Shown one piece after another: positions 1-4,288 of a stretch of 6,383 bases of DNA. The first letter of the stretch is position 1; each line of letters begins with the position of its first letter. The position numbers and the translations under genes were made by a program. The DNA comes from Pseudomonadota bacterium (GTDB lineage: Bacteria; Pseudomonadota; Alphaproteobacteria; Rhizobiales; Beijerinckiaceae), in the NCBI GenBank assembly GCA_023452965.1, contig JAEXUU010000260.1:1-6383 (forward strand), in the 5' to 3' direction. Below the pieces are notes generated by a model. It worked only from the letters and a program-made list of their open reading frames with translations. It made no database searches and had not been told where the DNA came from.

Positions 1-669
1 CTGCATGTCCGTCACTTCTTCAGGGCGCTCGTCGATGAGCAGAACGATCAGGTAGCATTCCGGATGATTGCTGGTGATCGATTGCGCGATATTCTGGAGC
101 AGAACGGTCTTACCCGTGCGCGGCGGCGCGACGATCAGCGCGCGCTGGCCCTTGCCGATCGGCGCGACGATGTCGATGACGCGCGGCGAGAAATCCTTCT
201 TGGTCGGATCCTGCACCTCGAGCCGCAGCCGCTCGTCGGGATAGAGCGGTGTCAGGTTGTCGAAATGGATCTTGTGCCGGATCTTCTCGGGATCCTCGAA
301 ATTGATCGTGTTGACCTTGAGCAGGGCGAAATAGCGCTCGCCATCCTTGGGTCCGCGGATCGGGCCTTCGACGGTGTCGCCGGTGCGCAGGCCGAATTTC
401 CGGATCTGCGAGGGCGAGACATAGATGTCGTCCGGGCCCGGCAGGTAGTTCGAATCGGAGGAACGCAGGAAGCCGAAGCCGTCCTGCAGGACCTCGACGA
501 CACCTTCGCCCAAGATCTCGGTGTCGCGCGCCGCGAGCTGCTTCAGGATAGCGAACATCAGCTCCTGCTTGCGCATCGTGCTCGCATTCTCGACCTCCAT
601 GCCTTCGGCGAAGGCAAGCAGTTCAGTCGGCGATTTGACCTTGAGTTCGTGGAGTTTGATTTCCCGCAT
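1..669 (-). CDS. rho: Transcription termination factor Rho, N-terminal 223 residues (truncated by window edge)
   Basis: Rho is a hexameric RNA-dependent ATPase/helicase that binds C-rich nascent RNA and ends transcription in the cytoplasm. The reading frame starts at an ATG (minus strand, 667-669) giving [10 protein letters not shown] and stays open to position 1. Residues 1-47 form the small helical Rho N-domain. The cold-shock/OB RNA-binding domain follows, with the RNP1-like GFGFLR at about 64-69 and the family stretch [13 protein letters not shown] just after it. The ATPase core begins with a Walker A motif, APPRTGKT, whose lysine is residue 187. The last visible residues, [14 protein letters not shown], are typical Rho. 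About 200 residues of the ATPase domain lie outside the window. Only a weak AGGTG-like ribosome site precedes the start. The gene follows hemJ in the same direction but across a 226-bp gap, so it probably has its own promoter. Identification is near certain. Confidence 0.97.
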   Translation of the reverse strand, partial: MREIKLHELKVKSPTELLAFAEGMEVENASTMRKQELMFAILKQLAARDTEILGEGVVEVLQDGFGFLRSSDSNYLPGPDDIYVSPSQIRKFGLRTGDTVEGPIRGPKDGERYFALLKVNTINFEDPEKIRHKIHFDNLTPLYPDERLRLEVQDPTKKDFSPRVIDIVAPIGKGQRALIVAPPRTGKTVLLQNIAQSITSNHPECYLIVLLIDERPEEVTDMQ

Positions 670-840
670 GGGGCACCTGGGTCTGGGTGTTAACGGCCCG
701 GGCGGGGAGCCTCGGGCGGAGGCAGAGGAGGGAATCGACGGGATGGGGCCGGTGGCCCGCATGTCGGAATGTCGTGGTCGCCTGCGGGAGCAGCCGTGGC
801 ACGAGCCGTCGACGAGAGGAAGGACGCAAACAGGAAGCGC
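670..840 (-). promoter_or_regulatory. C-rich 5' leader of rho, candidate rut site for autoregulation
   Basis: Read in the rho sense, the 171 nt between the candidate transcription start and the rho ATG hold about 79 C and 42 G by hand count. The half nearest the gene (670-780) is more skewed, at 55 C to 25 G. A long, C-rich, G-poor untranslated leader is the kind of RNA Rho loads on, and rho genes in several bacteria are autogenously attenuated in their leaders. I see no leader peptide and no intrinsic terminator. The only clear structure is a short GGGCC/GGCCC hairpin at 746-758. The composition is observed; autoregulation is inferred. Confidence 0.35.
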
Positions 841-846
841 AACTTC

Positions 847-875
847 TGATAGCTGCTTTCCCAGCGTCGCTCAAG
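847..875 (-). promoter_or_regulatory. Candidate sigma-70 promoter for rho
   Basis: On the minus strand CTTGAG (plus 870-875) is followed after exactly 17 nt by CTATCA (plus 847-852). This matches the alphaproteobacterial housekeeping pattern CTTGAC-N17-CTATAT at 5/6 and 4/6 positions. It lies just downstream of the hemJ stop codon and would start transcription near 840, giving rho a leader of about 170 nt. No other good promoter was seen in the gap. This is a pattern match only. Confidence 0.4.
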
Positions 876-895
876 CGGGAAACCGCGAGCGTGGT

Positions 896-1321
896 TCAGA
901 ACGGCTTGACGATGACCAGGATGACGATCGCCGCCATGATCACGGCCGGGACCTCGTTCAGGATCCGGTAGAAGCGGGCCGACTTGTCGTTGCGGTCCTC
1001 GGCAAAGGCGCGGACCCGGCCGACGAGATAGCCATGGATGCCAGACAGCACCAGAGCGAGCAGAATCTTGCCGTGCAGCCAGCCGCCCTTGAAGGCGAAG
1101 CCGCTCCAGGCGAGGTAGAGGCCGAGAATCCAGGCCAGGGTCATCGACGGGTTGATGATGCCCTTCAGCAGCCGCCGTTCCATGATCTTGAACGTCTCGG
1201 ACTGGATCGAGCCGACCTGCGCCTCCGCATGGTAGACCATCAGGCGGGGCAGATAGAGCATGCCCGCCATCCAGGCGATGATCGCCATCACATGGAAGGC
1301 CTTGATCCACTCATAGCTCAC
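896..1321 (-). CDS. hemJ: Protoporphyrinogen IX oxidase HemJ
   Basis: HemJ is a small inner-membrane protein that oxidises protoporphyrinogen IX to protoporphyrin IX, the penultimate step of heme synthesis, in bacteria lacking HemG or HemY. The 141-residue product has the usual family length. It has four hydrophobic segments at about 7-25, 56-75, 83-102 and 122-140. Family motifs include His10 in KAFHVMAIIAWMAGMLYLPR (the conserved heme-ligand histidine in characterised HemJ), LHGK at 82-85, SGIHGYL at 93-99 and RFYRILNEVP at 116-125. The start is GTG; an AAGGA ribosome site (plus 1331-1335) lies 9 nt upstream and overlaps the hemE stop codon. The gap to hemE is 12 nt, so the genes are probably co-transcribed and translationally coupled, which suits two enzymes of one pathway. 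The motif after Tyr30 reads YHA, where I remember YHC from related proteins. Identification is confident. Confidence 0.95.
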   Translation of the reverse strand: MSYEWIKAFHVMAIIAWMAGMLYLPRLMVYHAEAQVGSIQSETFKIMERRLLKGIINPSMTLAWILGLYLAWSGFAFKGGWLHGKILLALVLSGIHGYLVGRVRAFAEDRNDKSARFYRILNEVPAVIMAAIVILVIVKPF

Positions 1322-1330
1322 GGCGGCTAA

Positions 1331-1335
1331 TCCTT
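1331..1335 (-). promoter_or_regulatory. Ribosome binding site of hemJ overlapping the hemE stop
   Basis: Minus-strand AAGGA lies 9 nt before the GTG start of hemJ and shares bases with the TAA stop of hemE (1334-1336). It supports the GTG choice and suggests that ribosomes finishing hemE help start hemJ. Confidence 0.6.
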
Positions 1336-2359
1336 AAGAACGAACCAGCTTCACCAGCTGCTCGACATGAGCGACCGGGGTCTGCGGCTGGATGCCATGA
1401 CCGAGATTGAAGATAAAGGCCCGCTCCGACATCGCCTCGCGGATCGCCGCAACATCATGTCGCAGCGCCTCGCCGCCGGCGATCAGCGCCAGCGGGTCGA
1501 GATTGCCCTGCAGCGTCACCTCCGGATTGAGCGTCGCGGCGGCCCAGCGCGGATCGACGCCCCAGTCGAGGCCGATGCCGTCGGCGCCGCTGCATTGCGC
1601 CAGCCCTTCCAGCCGCGGGCCGGCACCGCGCGCGAACAGGATCACCTTGGCCTGCGGATGCTTCGCCTTCACGCCGGCGACGATCCGGCGCAGCGGCGCG
1701 AAGGAGAGCTTCTCGATCAGGCTCGGCGGCAGGGCGCTGGCAAAGCTCTCGAAGACCTGCACGACCTGGGCGCCGGCATCGATCTGGCGGTTGAGATAAA
1801 TGATCGAAGCCTCGACCAGTCGCTCGATCAGCCGATCGAGGAAGACCGGGTCGCTATAGGCCACGAGCCTGGCCGGCGCCTGGTCGGGGGTTCCCTTGCC
1901 GGCGAGCATATAGCTCGCCACCGTCCAGGGGGCGCCGCAGAAGCCGATCAGCGCCGTCTCGGCGGGCAGAGCCGCCCGGACGCGCTCGACGGTCTCGAAC
2001 ACCGGCGCAAGCCGTTCCAGATTGAGCTCCTCGTCAAGCCTTGCAAGGTCGCCGGCATCGGCGAGGGCTTCCAGCTTCGGACCCTCGCCCTCGGCGAACC
2101 AGACCTTCTGGCCGAGCGCATGCGGCACGACGAGAATGTCCGAGAACAGGATCGCGGCGTCGAAGCCGAAGCGCCGGATCGGCTGCAAGGTCACTTCGGT
2201 GGCGAAGGCCGGATTGTAGCAGAGGTCGAGGAAGCCGCCGGCCTTTGCCCTGACCTCGCGATACTCCGGCAGATAGCGTCCGGCCTGGCGCATCAGCCAG
2301 AGCGGAGGAATCGCCGTCTTTTCGCCAGAGAGTGCGCGCAGGAAAAGGGAGGTGGTCAT
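1334..2359 (-). CDS. hemE: Uroporphyrinogen decarboxylase HemE
   Basis: HemE removes the four acetate carboxyls of uroporphyrinogen III to give coproporphyrinogen III in the cytoplasm; it needs no cofactor. Starting at the ATG (minus, 2357-2359) the product is 341 residues, the normal family length. The signature MRQAGRYLPEYR spans 23-34, with the substrate-binding arginines at 24 and 28. Asp74 in FSDILVVP matches the catalytic aspartate, GFCGAPWTVASY at 139-150 carries the active-site tyrosine, and NLGHGIQP places the conserved histidine at 321. An in-frame GTG at 2389, 7 nt after an AAGG, would add ten residues (MDRRRGQAST). I prefer the ATG because the protein then begins at MTTSLFLRAL, where homologues usually start. 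hemE is first in a hemE-hemJ unit transcribed away from the putative origin, and hemE beside oriC is characteristic of alphaproteobacteria. Confidence 0.97.
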   Translation of the reverse strand: MTTSLFLRALSGEKTAIPPLWLMRQAGRYLPEYREVRAKAGGFLDLCYNPAFATEVTLQPIRRFGFDAAILFSDILVVPHALGQKVWFAEGEGPKLEALADAGDLARLDEELNLERLAPVFETVERVRAALPAETALIGFCGAPWTVASYMLAGKGTPDQAPARLVAYSDPVFLDRLIERLVEASIIYLNRQIDAGAQVVQVFESFASALPPSLIEKLSFAPLRRIVAGVKAKHPQAKVILFARGAGPRLEGLAQCSGADGIGLDWGVDPRWAAATLNPEVTLQGNLDPLALIAGGEALRHDVAAIREAMSERAFIFNLGHGIQPQTPVAHVEQLVKLVRS

Positions 2360-2398
2360 CGTGCTCGCTTGCCCTCGGCGGCGGTCCACCGACCGGCC

Positions 2399-2414
2399 TT
2401 AAGAGAATCTTTAA
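2399..2414. promoter_or_regulatory. Degenerate CtrA-like site (TTAA-N8-TTAA)
   Basis: TTAAGAGAATCTTTAA has two TTAA half-sites separated by 8 bp instead of the canonical 7. It shares the core TTAAGAG..TCTT with the perfect site at 2538-2553, so the two look like copies differing by one inserted base and two substitutions. CtrA binding here is uncertain. It sits between the candidate hemE promoter and the hemE start. Confidence 0.3.
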
Positions 2415-2443
2415 ATTTAGAGAGTCTTTTGTTTTGACTCTTG
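2399..2443. other. A+T-rich tract, candidate DNA unwinding element
   Basis: By hand count 33 of 45 bases are A or T (73%), against a very G+C-rich surround. The tract contains TTTAAATTTA and a T-rich run of TTTTGTTTT. Such a tract beside DnaA boxes is the expected form of a duplex unwinding element. It also lies in the hemE leader, downstream of the candidate hemE promoter. Confidence 0.5.
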
Positions 2444-2452
2444 GGACCCCGG

Positions 2453-2481
2453 ACATAGCCCGGCACAATCCCATCCACAAC
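2453..2481 (-). promoter_or_regulatory. Candidate hemE promoter overlapping a DnaA-box-like site
   Basis: On the minus strand GTTGTG (plus 2476-2481) is followed after 17 nt by CTATGT (plus 2453-2458). The -10 matches the alphaproteobacterial CTATAT at 5/6; the -35 keeps only the TTG core. Transcription would start near 2446, about 90 nt before the hemE ATG, and cross the A+T-rich tract. The -35 lies inside the DnaA-box-like nonamer at 2471-2479, so DnaA binding could influence it. Pattern match only. Confidence 0.35.
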
Positions 2482-2490
2482 CGATCCACA
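2471..2490 (+). other. Tandem pair of DnaA-box-like nonamers, 11 bp apart
   Basis: CCATCCACA (2471-2479) and CGATCCACA (2482-2490) each match TTATCCACA at 7/9 with an intact ATCCACA core. They have the same orientation and an 11-bp period, about one helical turn, which would place two DnaA molecules on the same face. CGATCCACA also resembles the weak G-box class (TGATCCACA, from memory) described for the Caulobacter origin. Confidence 0.55.
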
Positions 2491-2492
2491 GC

Positions 2493-2530
2493 CTGTCCGG
2501 GCTCGGGTTCGGAGGTGCGAAGCTGTCCGG
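2493..2530 (+). repeat. Direct repeat CTGTCCGG with 30-bp period
   Basis: CTGTCCGG occurs at 2493-2500 and again at 2523-2530, exactly 30 bp apart. The shorter GTCCGG recurs at 2674-2679. The first copy begins 3 bp after the tandem DnaA-like boxes. The repeat is plain, but its role is unknown; an eight-base match can also arise by chance in G+C-rich DNA. Confidence 0.35.
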
Positions 2531-2537
2531 CCATCCG

Positions 2538-2553
2538 TTAAGAGCTTCTTAAC
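2538..2553. promoter_or_regulatory. Perfect CtrA binding site TTAA-N7-TTAAC
   Basis: TTAAGAGCTTCTTAAC matches the full consensus for the cell-cycle response regulator CtrA. Including the preceding G (2537) it forms an inverted repeat, GTTAAGA and TCTTAAC around GCT, so both strands read as a site. In Caulobacter and Rickettsia CtrA sites lie in oriC, where CtrA blocks initiation. It is 238 bp or more from the nearest gene start, which favours an origin role over control of a single promoter. Confidence 0.65.
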
Positions 2554-2599
2554 GAATTGGAATCGGCGCTGGCGTGCGCTGCGATGCCACGCCTGGAAA

Positions 2600-2615
2600 T
2601 GATTCACGTGAAACA
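2600..2615. other. parS: parS-like ParB/Spo0J binding site
   Basis: TGATTCACGTGAAACA differs from the widely conserved parS consensus TGTTTCACGTGAAACA only at 2602 (A for T), a 15/16 match. The core 2603-2612 is a perfect 10-bp palindrome. ParB loads at parS and spreads to organise and segregate the origin region, so its presence in the hemE-ppsR spacer independently supports an origin-proximal position. Such a match is very unlikely by chance in one spacer. The deviating base creates a GATTC (GANTC) site at 2601-2605. parA and parB are not in the window. Confidence 0.8.
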
Positions 2616-2622
2616 TCCGCCT

Positions 2623-2645
2623 CCTGTCCACACAGGCATGCCTGT
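2623..2645. repeat. Alternating CCTGT/ACAGG array with 14-bp palindrome
   Basis: CCTGT at 2623-2627, ACAGG at 2632-2636 and CCTGT at 2641-2645 are separated by 4 bp each, a strict 9-bp period. The second and third elements form the perfect 14-bp palindrome ACAGGCATGCCTGT (2632-2645). The first and second form an inverted repeat around CCAC. The DnaA-box-like CTGTCCACA (2624-2632) is embedded in the left half. It could be a dimeric regulator's operator or part of the origin architecture; no known family is recognised. Confidence 0.5.
2624..2632 (+). other. DnaA-box-like nonamer
   Basis: CTGTCCACA matches TTATCCACA at 7/9 and keeps the TCCACA core. It lies 8 bp after the parS-like site and inside the CCTGT/ACAGG array. 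Confidence 0.35.
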
Positions 2646-2650
2646 TGAGC

Positions 2651-2663
2651 GATCAAGGGGTTA
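2651..2663 (+). other. IHF-like binding site
   Basis: GATCAAGGGGTTA matches the IHF consensus WATCAA-N4-TTR at every defined base except the first W. IHF bends origin DNA in Caulobacter and Rickettsia. The consensus is loose, so this counts only as supporting evidence within the origin-like spacer. Confidence 0.4.
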
Positions 2664-2679
2664 TCCCGGGCTCGTCCGG

Positions 2680-2697
2680 AGGCTCTGCGAAGAGCCT
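2680..2697. repeat. 7-bp perfect stem with GCGA tetraloop
   Basis: AGGCTCT (2680-2686) and AGAGCCT (2691-2697) pair perfectly around GCGA, a GNRA-type loop. No T-run follows in either direction, so it is not an intrinsic terminator. It could act as a structure in the ppsR leader RNA or as a small cruciform in the origin. Confidence 0.4.
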
Positions 2698-2700
2698 GAC

Positions 2701-2709
2701 TTGTCCCCA
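2701..2709 (+). other. Weak DnaA-box-like nonamer
   Basis: TTGTCCCCA matches TTATCCACA at 7/9, with changes at the third and seventh positions. It is the only candidate that keeps the leading TT with a near-intact rest, but the core is imperfect, so confidence is low. Confidence 0.25.
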
Positions 2710-2810
2710 GCCTTCCCCAGGGCTGATTCGCCGGTCTTCGCCGTCCGCGGGCGATTCCAATTGCCGGCTTCGCGCGCTAGACCAGAAGTCTCAGGGGGCC
2801 TGACGAGGCT

Positions 2811-2815
2811 GGGAG
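2811..2815 (+). promoter_or_regulatory. Ribosome binding site that decides the ppsR start
   Basis: GGGAG lies 5 nt before the GTG at 2821. The frame is open much further upstream, so this site, together with family alignment, fixes the start. Confidence 0.55.
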
Positions 2816-2820
2816 CAGTC

Positions 2821-3651
2821 GTGCCGCGCAATTATTTTCACCTGCACCTGGTCTCCGACGCGACCGGCGAAACCCTGATCGCGGTGAGTCGGGCCGCCGC
2901 GGCGCAATACGAGGCTGTATCGGCGATCGAGCACGTCTATCCGCTTGTCCGCTCCGAGAACCAGCTTTCGCGTGTGCTCGCCGAGATCGAGTCCTCACCC
3001 GGCGTCGTGCTCTATACCCTGGTCGAACCGGAATGGGCCGAACGCCTCGAAAGCTTCTGCCGGGAGATTGGCTGCCCCTGTCTCTCGGTGCTGCAGCCCG
3101 TGCTCTCGTTGTTCCAGTCGTATCTCGGCCAGGCCTCTGCGACCCGTCCCGGCGCGCAGCACGTCCTCAACGCCGAATATTTCCGCCGCATCGATGCGAT
3201 GAACTACACGCTGATGCATGATGACGGGCAGCTCGGCGGCGATCTCGAAAGCGCCGATGTCATCCTGGTCGGCATCAGCCGGACCTCGAAGACGCCGACC
3301 AGCATCTATCTCGCCAATCGCGGCATCAAGACCGCCAATGTCCCGCTGGTGCCGCATGTACCGCTGCCTCCGGAGCTGGAGCGTCTCAAGAAGCCTTTGA
3401 TCGTCGGCCTCGTCGCCAGCGCCGAGCGCATCATCCAGATTCGCCAGAACCGTCTGCTCTCGATGCGGGCGGACGACGAGACGCCCTATGTCGATCCAGA
3501 TGCGGTCGCCGACGAGATCGCCCAGTCGCGCAAGCTCTGCGCCCGGAGGGGCTGGCCGGTGATCGACGTCACCCGTCGTTCGATCGAGGAAACCGCGGCG
3601 GCGATCCTCGACCTGCTGCGCGACCATCGCTTGAAGTTCATCGCGACGTGA
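2821..3651 (+). CDS. ppsR: Pyruvate,phosphate dikinase / PEP synthase regulatory protein (DUF299, kinase-PPPase)
   Basis: This bifunctional cytoplasmic enzyme inactivates its target by ADP-dependent threonine phosphorylation and reactivates it by phosphate-dependent dephosphorylation. It thereby controls flux between pyruvate and PEP. The 276-residue product from the GTG start has the family's usual size. It opens with [14 protein letters not shown] (6-19), and the P-loop-like [11 protein letters not shown] begins at 151, the hallmark of the family. [15 protein letters not shown] at 122-136 is also typical. The frame stays open upstream to 2557, but that stretch shows no family sequence and crosses the origin-like signals, so GTG 2821 with its GGGAG is preferred. 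Whether the target is PPDK or PEP synthase cannot be told here. It is the first gene of the right-hand operon, and its TGA overlaps the GTG of maf. Confidence 0.93.
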   Translation: MPRNYFHLHLVSDATGETLIAVSRAAAAQYEAVSAIEHVYPLVRSENQLSRVLAEIESSPGVVLYTLVEPEWAERLESFCREIGCPCLSVLQPVLSLFQSYLGQASATRPGAQHVLNAEYFRRIDAMNYTLMHDDGQLGGDLESADVILVGISRTSKTPTSIYLANRGIKTANVPLVPHVPLPPELERLKKPLIVGLVASAERIIQIRQNRLLSMRADDETPYVDPDAVADEIAQSRKLCARRGWPVIDVTRRSIEETAAAILDLLRDHRLKFIAT

Positions 3652-4271
3652 GCGCTTCCGCCTCCTTCTGGCGTGGCGACACGGCCCTGGTCCTGGCGTC
3701 CGGCAGTGCGACCCGGCGCAGCATGCTGGAGAATGCGGGCCTGCCGGTCGACGCCATCCGGCCCGAAGTCGACGAGCGTGCCGTCGAGACGGACTTCCTT
3801 GCCGGGGGAGGCGAAGCGTCCGGTGTCGCCGCGACGCTCGCCGCCGCCAAGGCTCTTGTTGTCTCGCAGGACATGCCGGGTCGTTGGGTGCTCGGCGCCG
3901 ACCAGACCCTGACCTGCGAAGGCATCGCCTTCCACAAGCCGGTCGACGAGAATGCCGCTCTGCTGCAGATCGCCGCGCTGTCCGGCAAGCGCCATGAGCT
4001 CACCTCCGCCTTCGCATTGGCTCGCGACGGTGTCGTCGTCCGCAACGGAAGCCGGCAGGTCGGTATGCTCATGCGCGAGCTCGATGCCGGCTTCATCGAG
4101 CGCTATGTCGCCGAGGCCGGCCCGGCGGCGACCGCGAGCGTCGGCGGCTATCAGATCGAAGGCCTCGGCGCGCAATTGTTCAGCGGCATCGACGGCGACC
4201 ATTTCACCATTCTCGGCCTGCCCCTGCGCGACTTGCTCGCGGCTTTGCGCGAACTCGAGCTTCTTGCCTGA
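3648..4271 (+). CDS. maf: Maf family nucleoside triphosphate pyrophosphatase
   Basis: Maf proteins hydrolyse non-canonical or pyrimidine nucleoside triphosphates to monophosphates and pyrophosphate, cleaning the nucleotide pool. The 207-residue product begins near the P-loop-like LASGSATRR (16-24), with the conserved paired arginines. It carries ADQT at 84-87, whose aspartate (85) is the expected catalytic base, then FHKP and [13 protein letters not shown]. All are Maf landmarks. Sequence alone does not settle specificity (dTTP/UTP type versus the YceF m7GTP type). The GTG start overlaps the ppsR stop as GTGA, implying translational coupling, and no strong separate ribosome site is seen. A few residues before the core ([10 protein letters not shown]) are variable, so the start is likely but not proved. 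Confidence 0.93.
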   Translation: MSASASFWRGDTALVLASGSATRRSMLENAGLPVDAIRPEVDERAVETDFLAGGGEASGVAATLAAAKALVVSQDMPGRWVLGADQTLTCEGIAFHKPVDENAALLQIAALSGKRHELTSAFALARDGVVVRNGSRQVGMLMRELDAGFIERYVAEAGPAATASVGGYQIEGLGAQLFSGIDGDHFTILGLPLRDLLAALRELELLA

Positions 4272-4288
4272 ACCAACGGCTTCGACCC

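Larger units (their letters stand above)
2405..2757. repeat. Cluster of seven GANTC (CcrM methylation) sites
   Basis: GANTC occurs at 2405-2409, 2422-2426, 2436-2440, 2560-2564, 2601-2605, 2725-2729 and 2753-2757. With equal base use about 1.4 sites would be expected in 353 bp, and fewer in G+C-rich DNA. CcrM methylates the adenine in GANTC in alphaproteobacteria, so hemimethylated sites would mark newly replicated origin DNA. The sites are directly visible; the role is inferred. Confidence 0.6.
2390..2820. other. oriC: Putative chromosomal replication origin (oriC) between hemE and ppsR
   Basis: This is the only long non-coding stretch in the window. It sits beside hemE, the location of the origin in Caulobacter, Rickettsia and Sinorhizobium. 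In order it contains an A+T-rich tract (2399-2443), DnaA-box-like nonamers (2471-2479, 2482-2490, 2624-2632, 2701-2709), a perfect CtrA site (2538-2553), a parS-like site (2600-2615) and an IHF-like site (2651-2663). It also has seven GANTC sites and several palindromes. Genes diverge from it on both sides, so transcription and replication would be co-directional. No single box is a perfect TTATCCACA; weak boxes are known for the Caulobacter origin. The signals are observed; origin function is inferred from context. Part of the spacer must also hold promoters for both operons. Confidence 0.75.

Noticed and set aside
64..693. Plus-strand open frame opposite rho (and similar long antisense frames opposite hemE, ppsR and coaE/dnaQ)
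   Set aside because: They are charged, Arg/Asp/Leu-rich shadow translations of G+C-rich genes on the other strand, which are clearly identified families.
746..758. GGGCC/GGCCC hairpin in the rho leader as an attenuator
   Set aside because: A five-pair stem in G+C-rich DNA, with no competing structure or U-run.
857..882. Inverted repeat TTTCCC/GGGAAA downstream of hemJ as a terminator
   Set aside because: Only six pairs around a 14-nt loop with no T-tract; it overlaps the better-supported rho promoter.
2360..2389. Longer hemE from GTG 2389 with an AAGG 7 nt upstream
   Set aside because: The ten extra residues are Arg-rich and not expected at the HemE N-terminus. The possibility is kept in the hemE entry but not chosen.
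2434..2459. Plus-strand promoter TTGACT with CATAGC
   Set aside because: The spacer is only 14 bp and the start would be more than 350 nt before ppsR.
2661..2669. TTATCCCGG as a DnaA box
   Set aside because: Only 6/9 matches, with the CCACA core lost, although it begins with TTATCC.
2557..2820. In-frame extension of ppsR upstream to 2557
   Set aside because: It has no family sequence, crosses parS and the palindromes, and the family start with a GGGAG ribosome site is at 2821.
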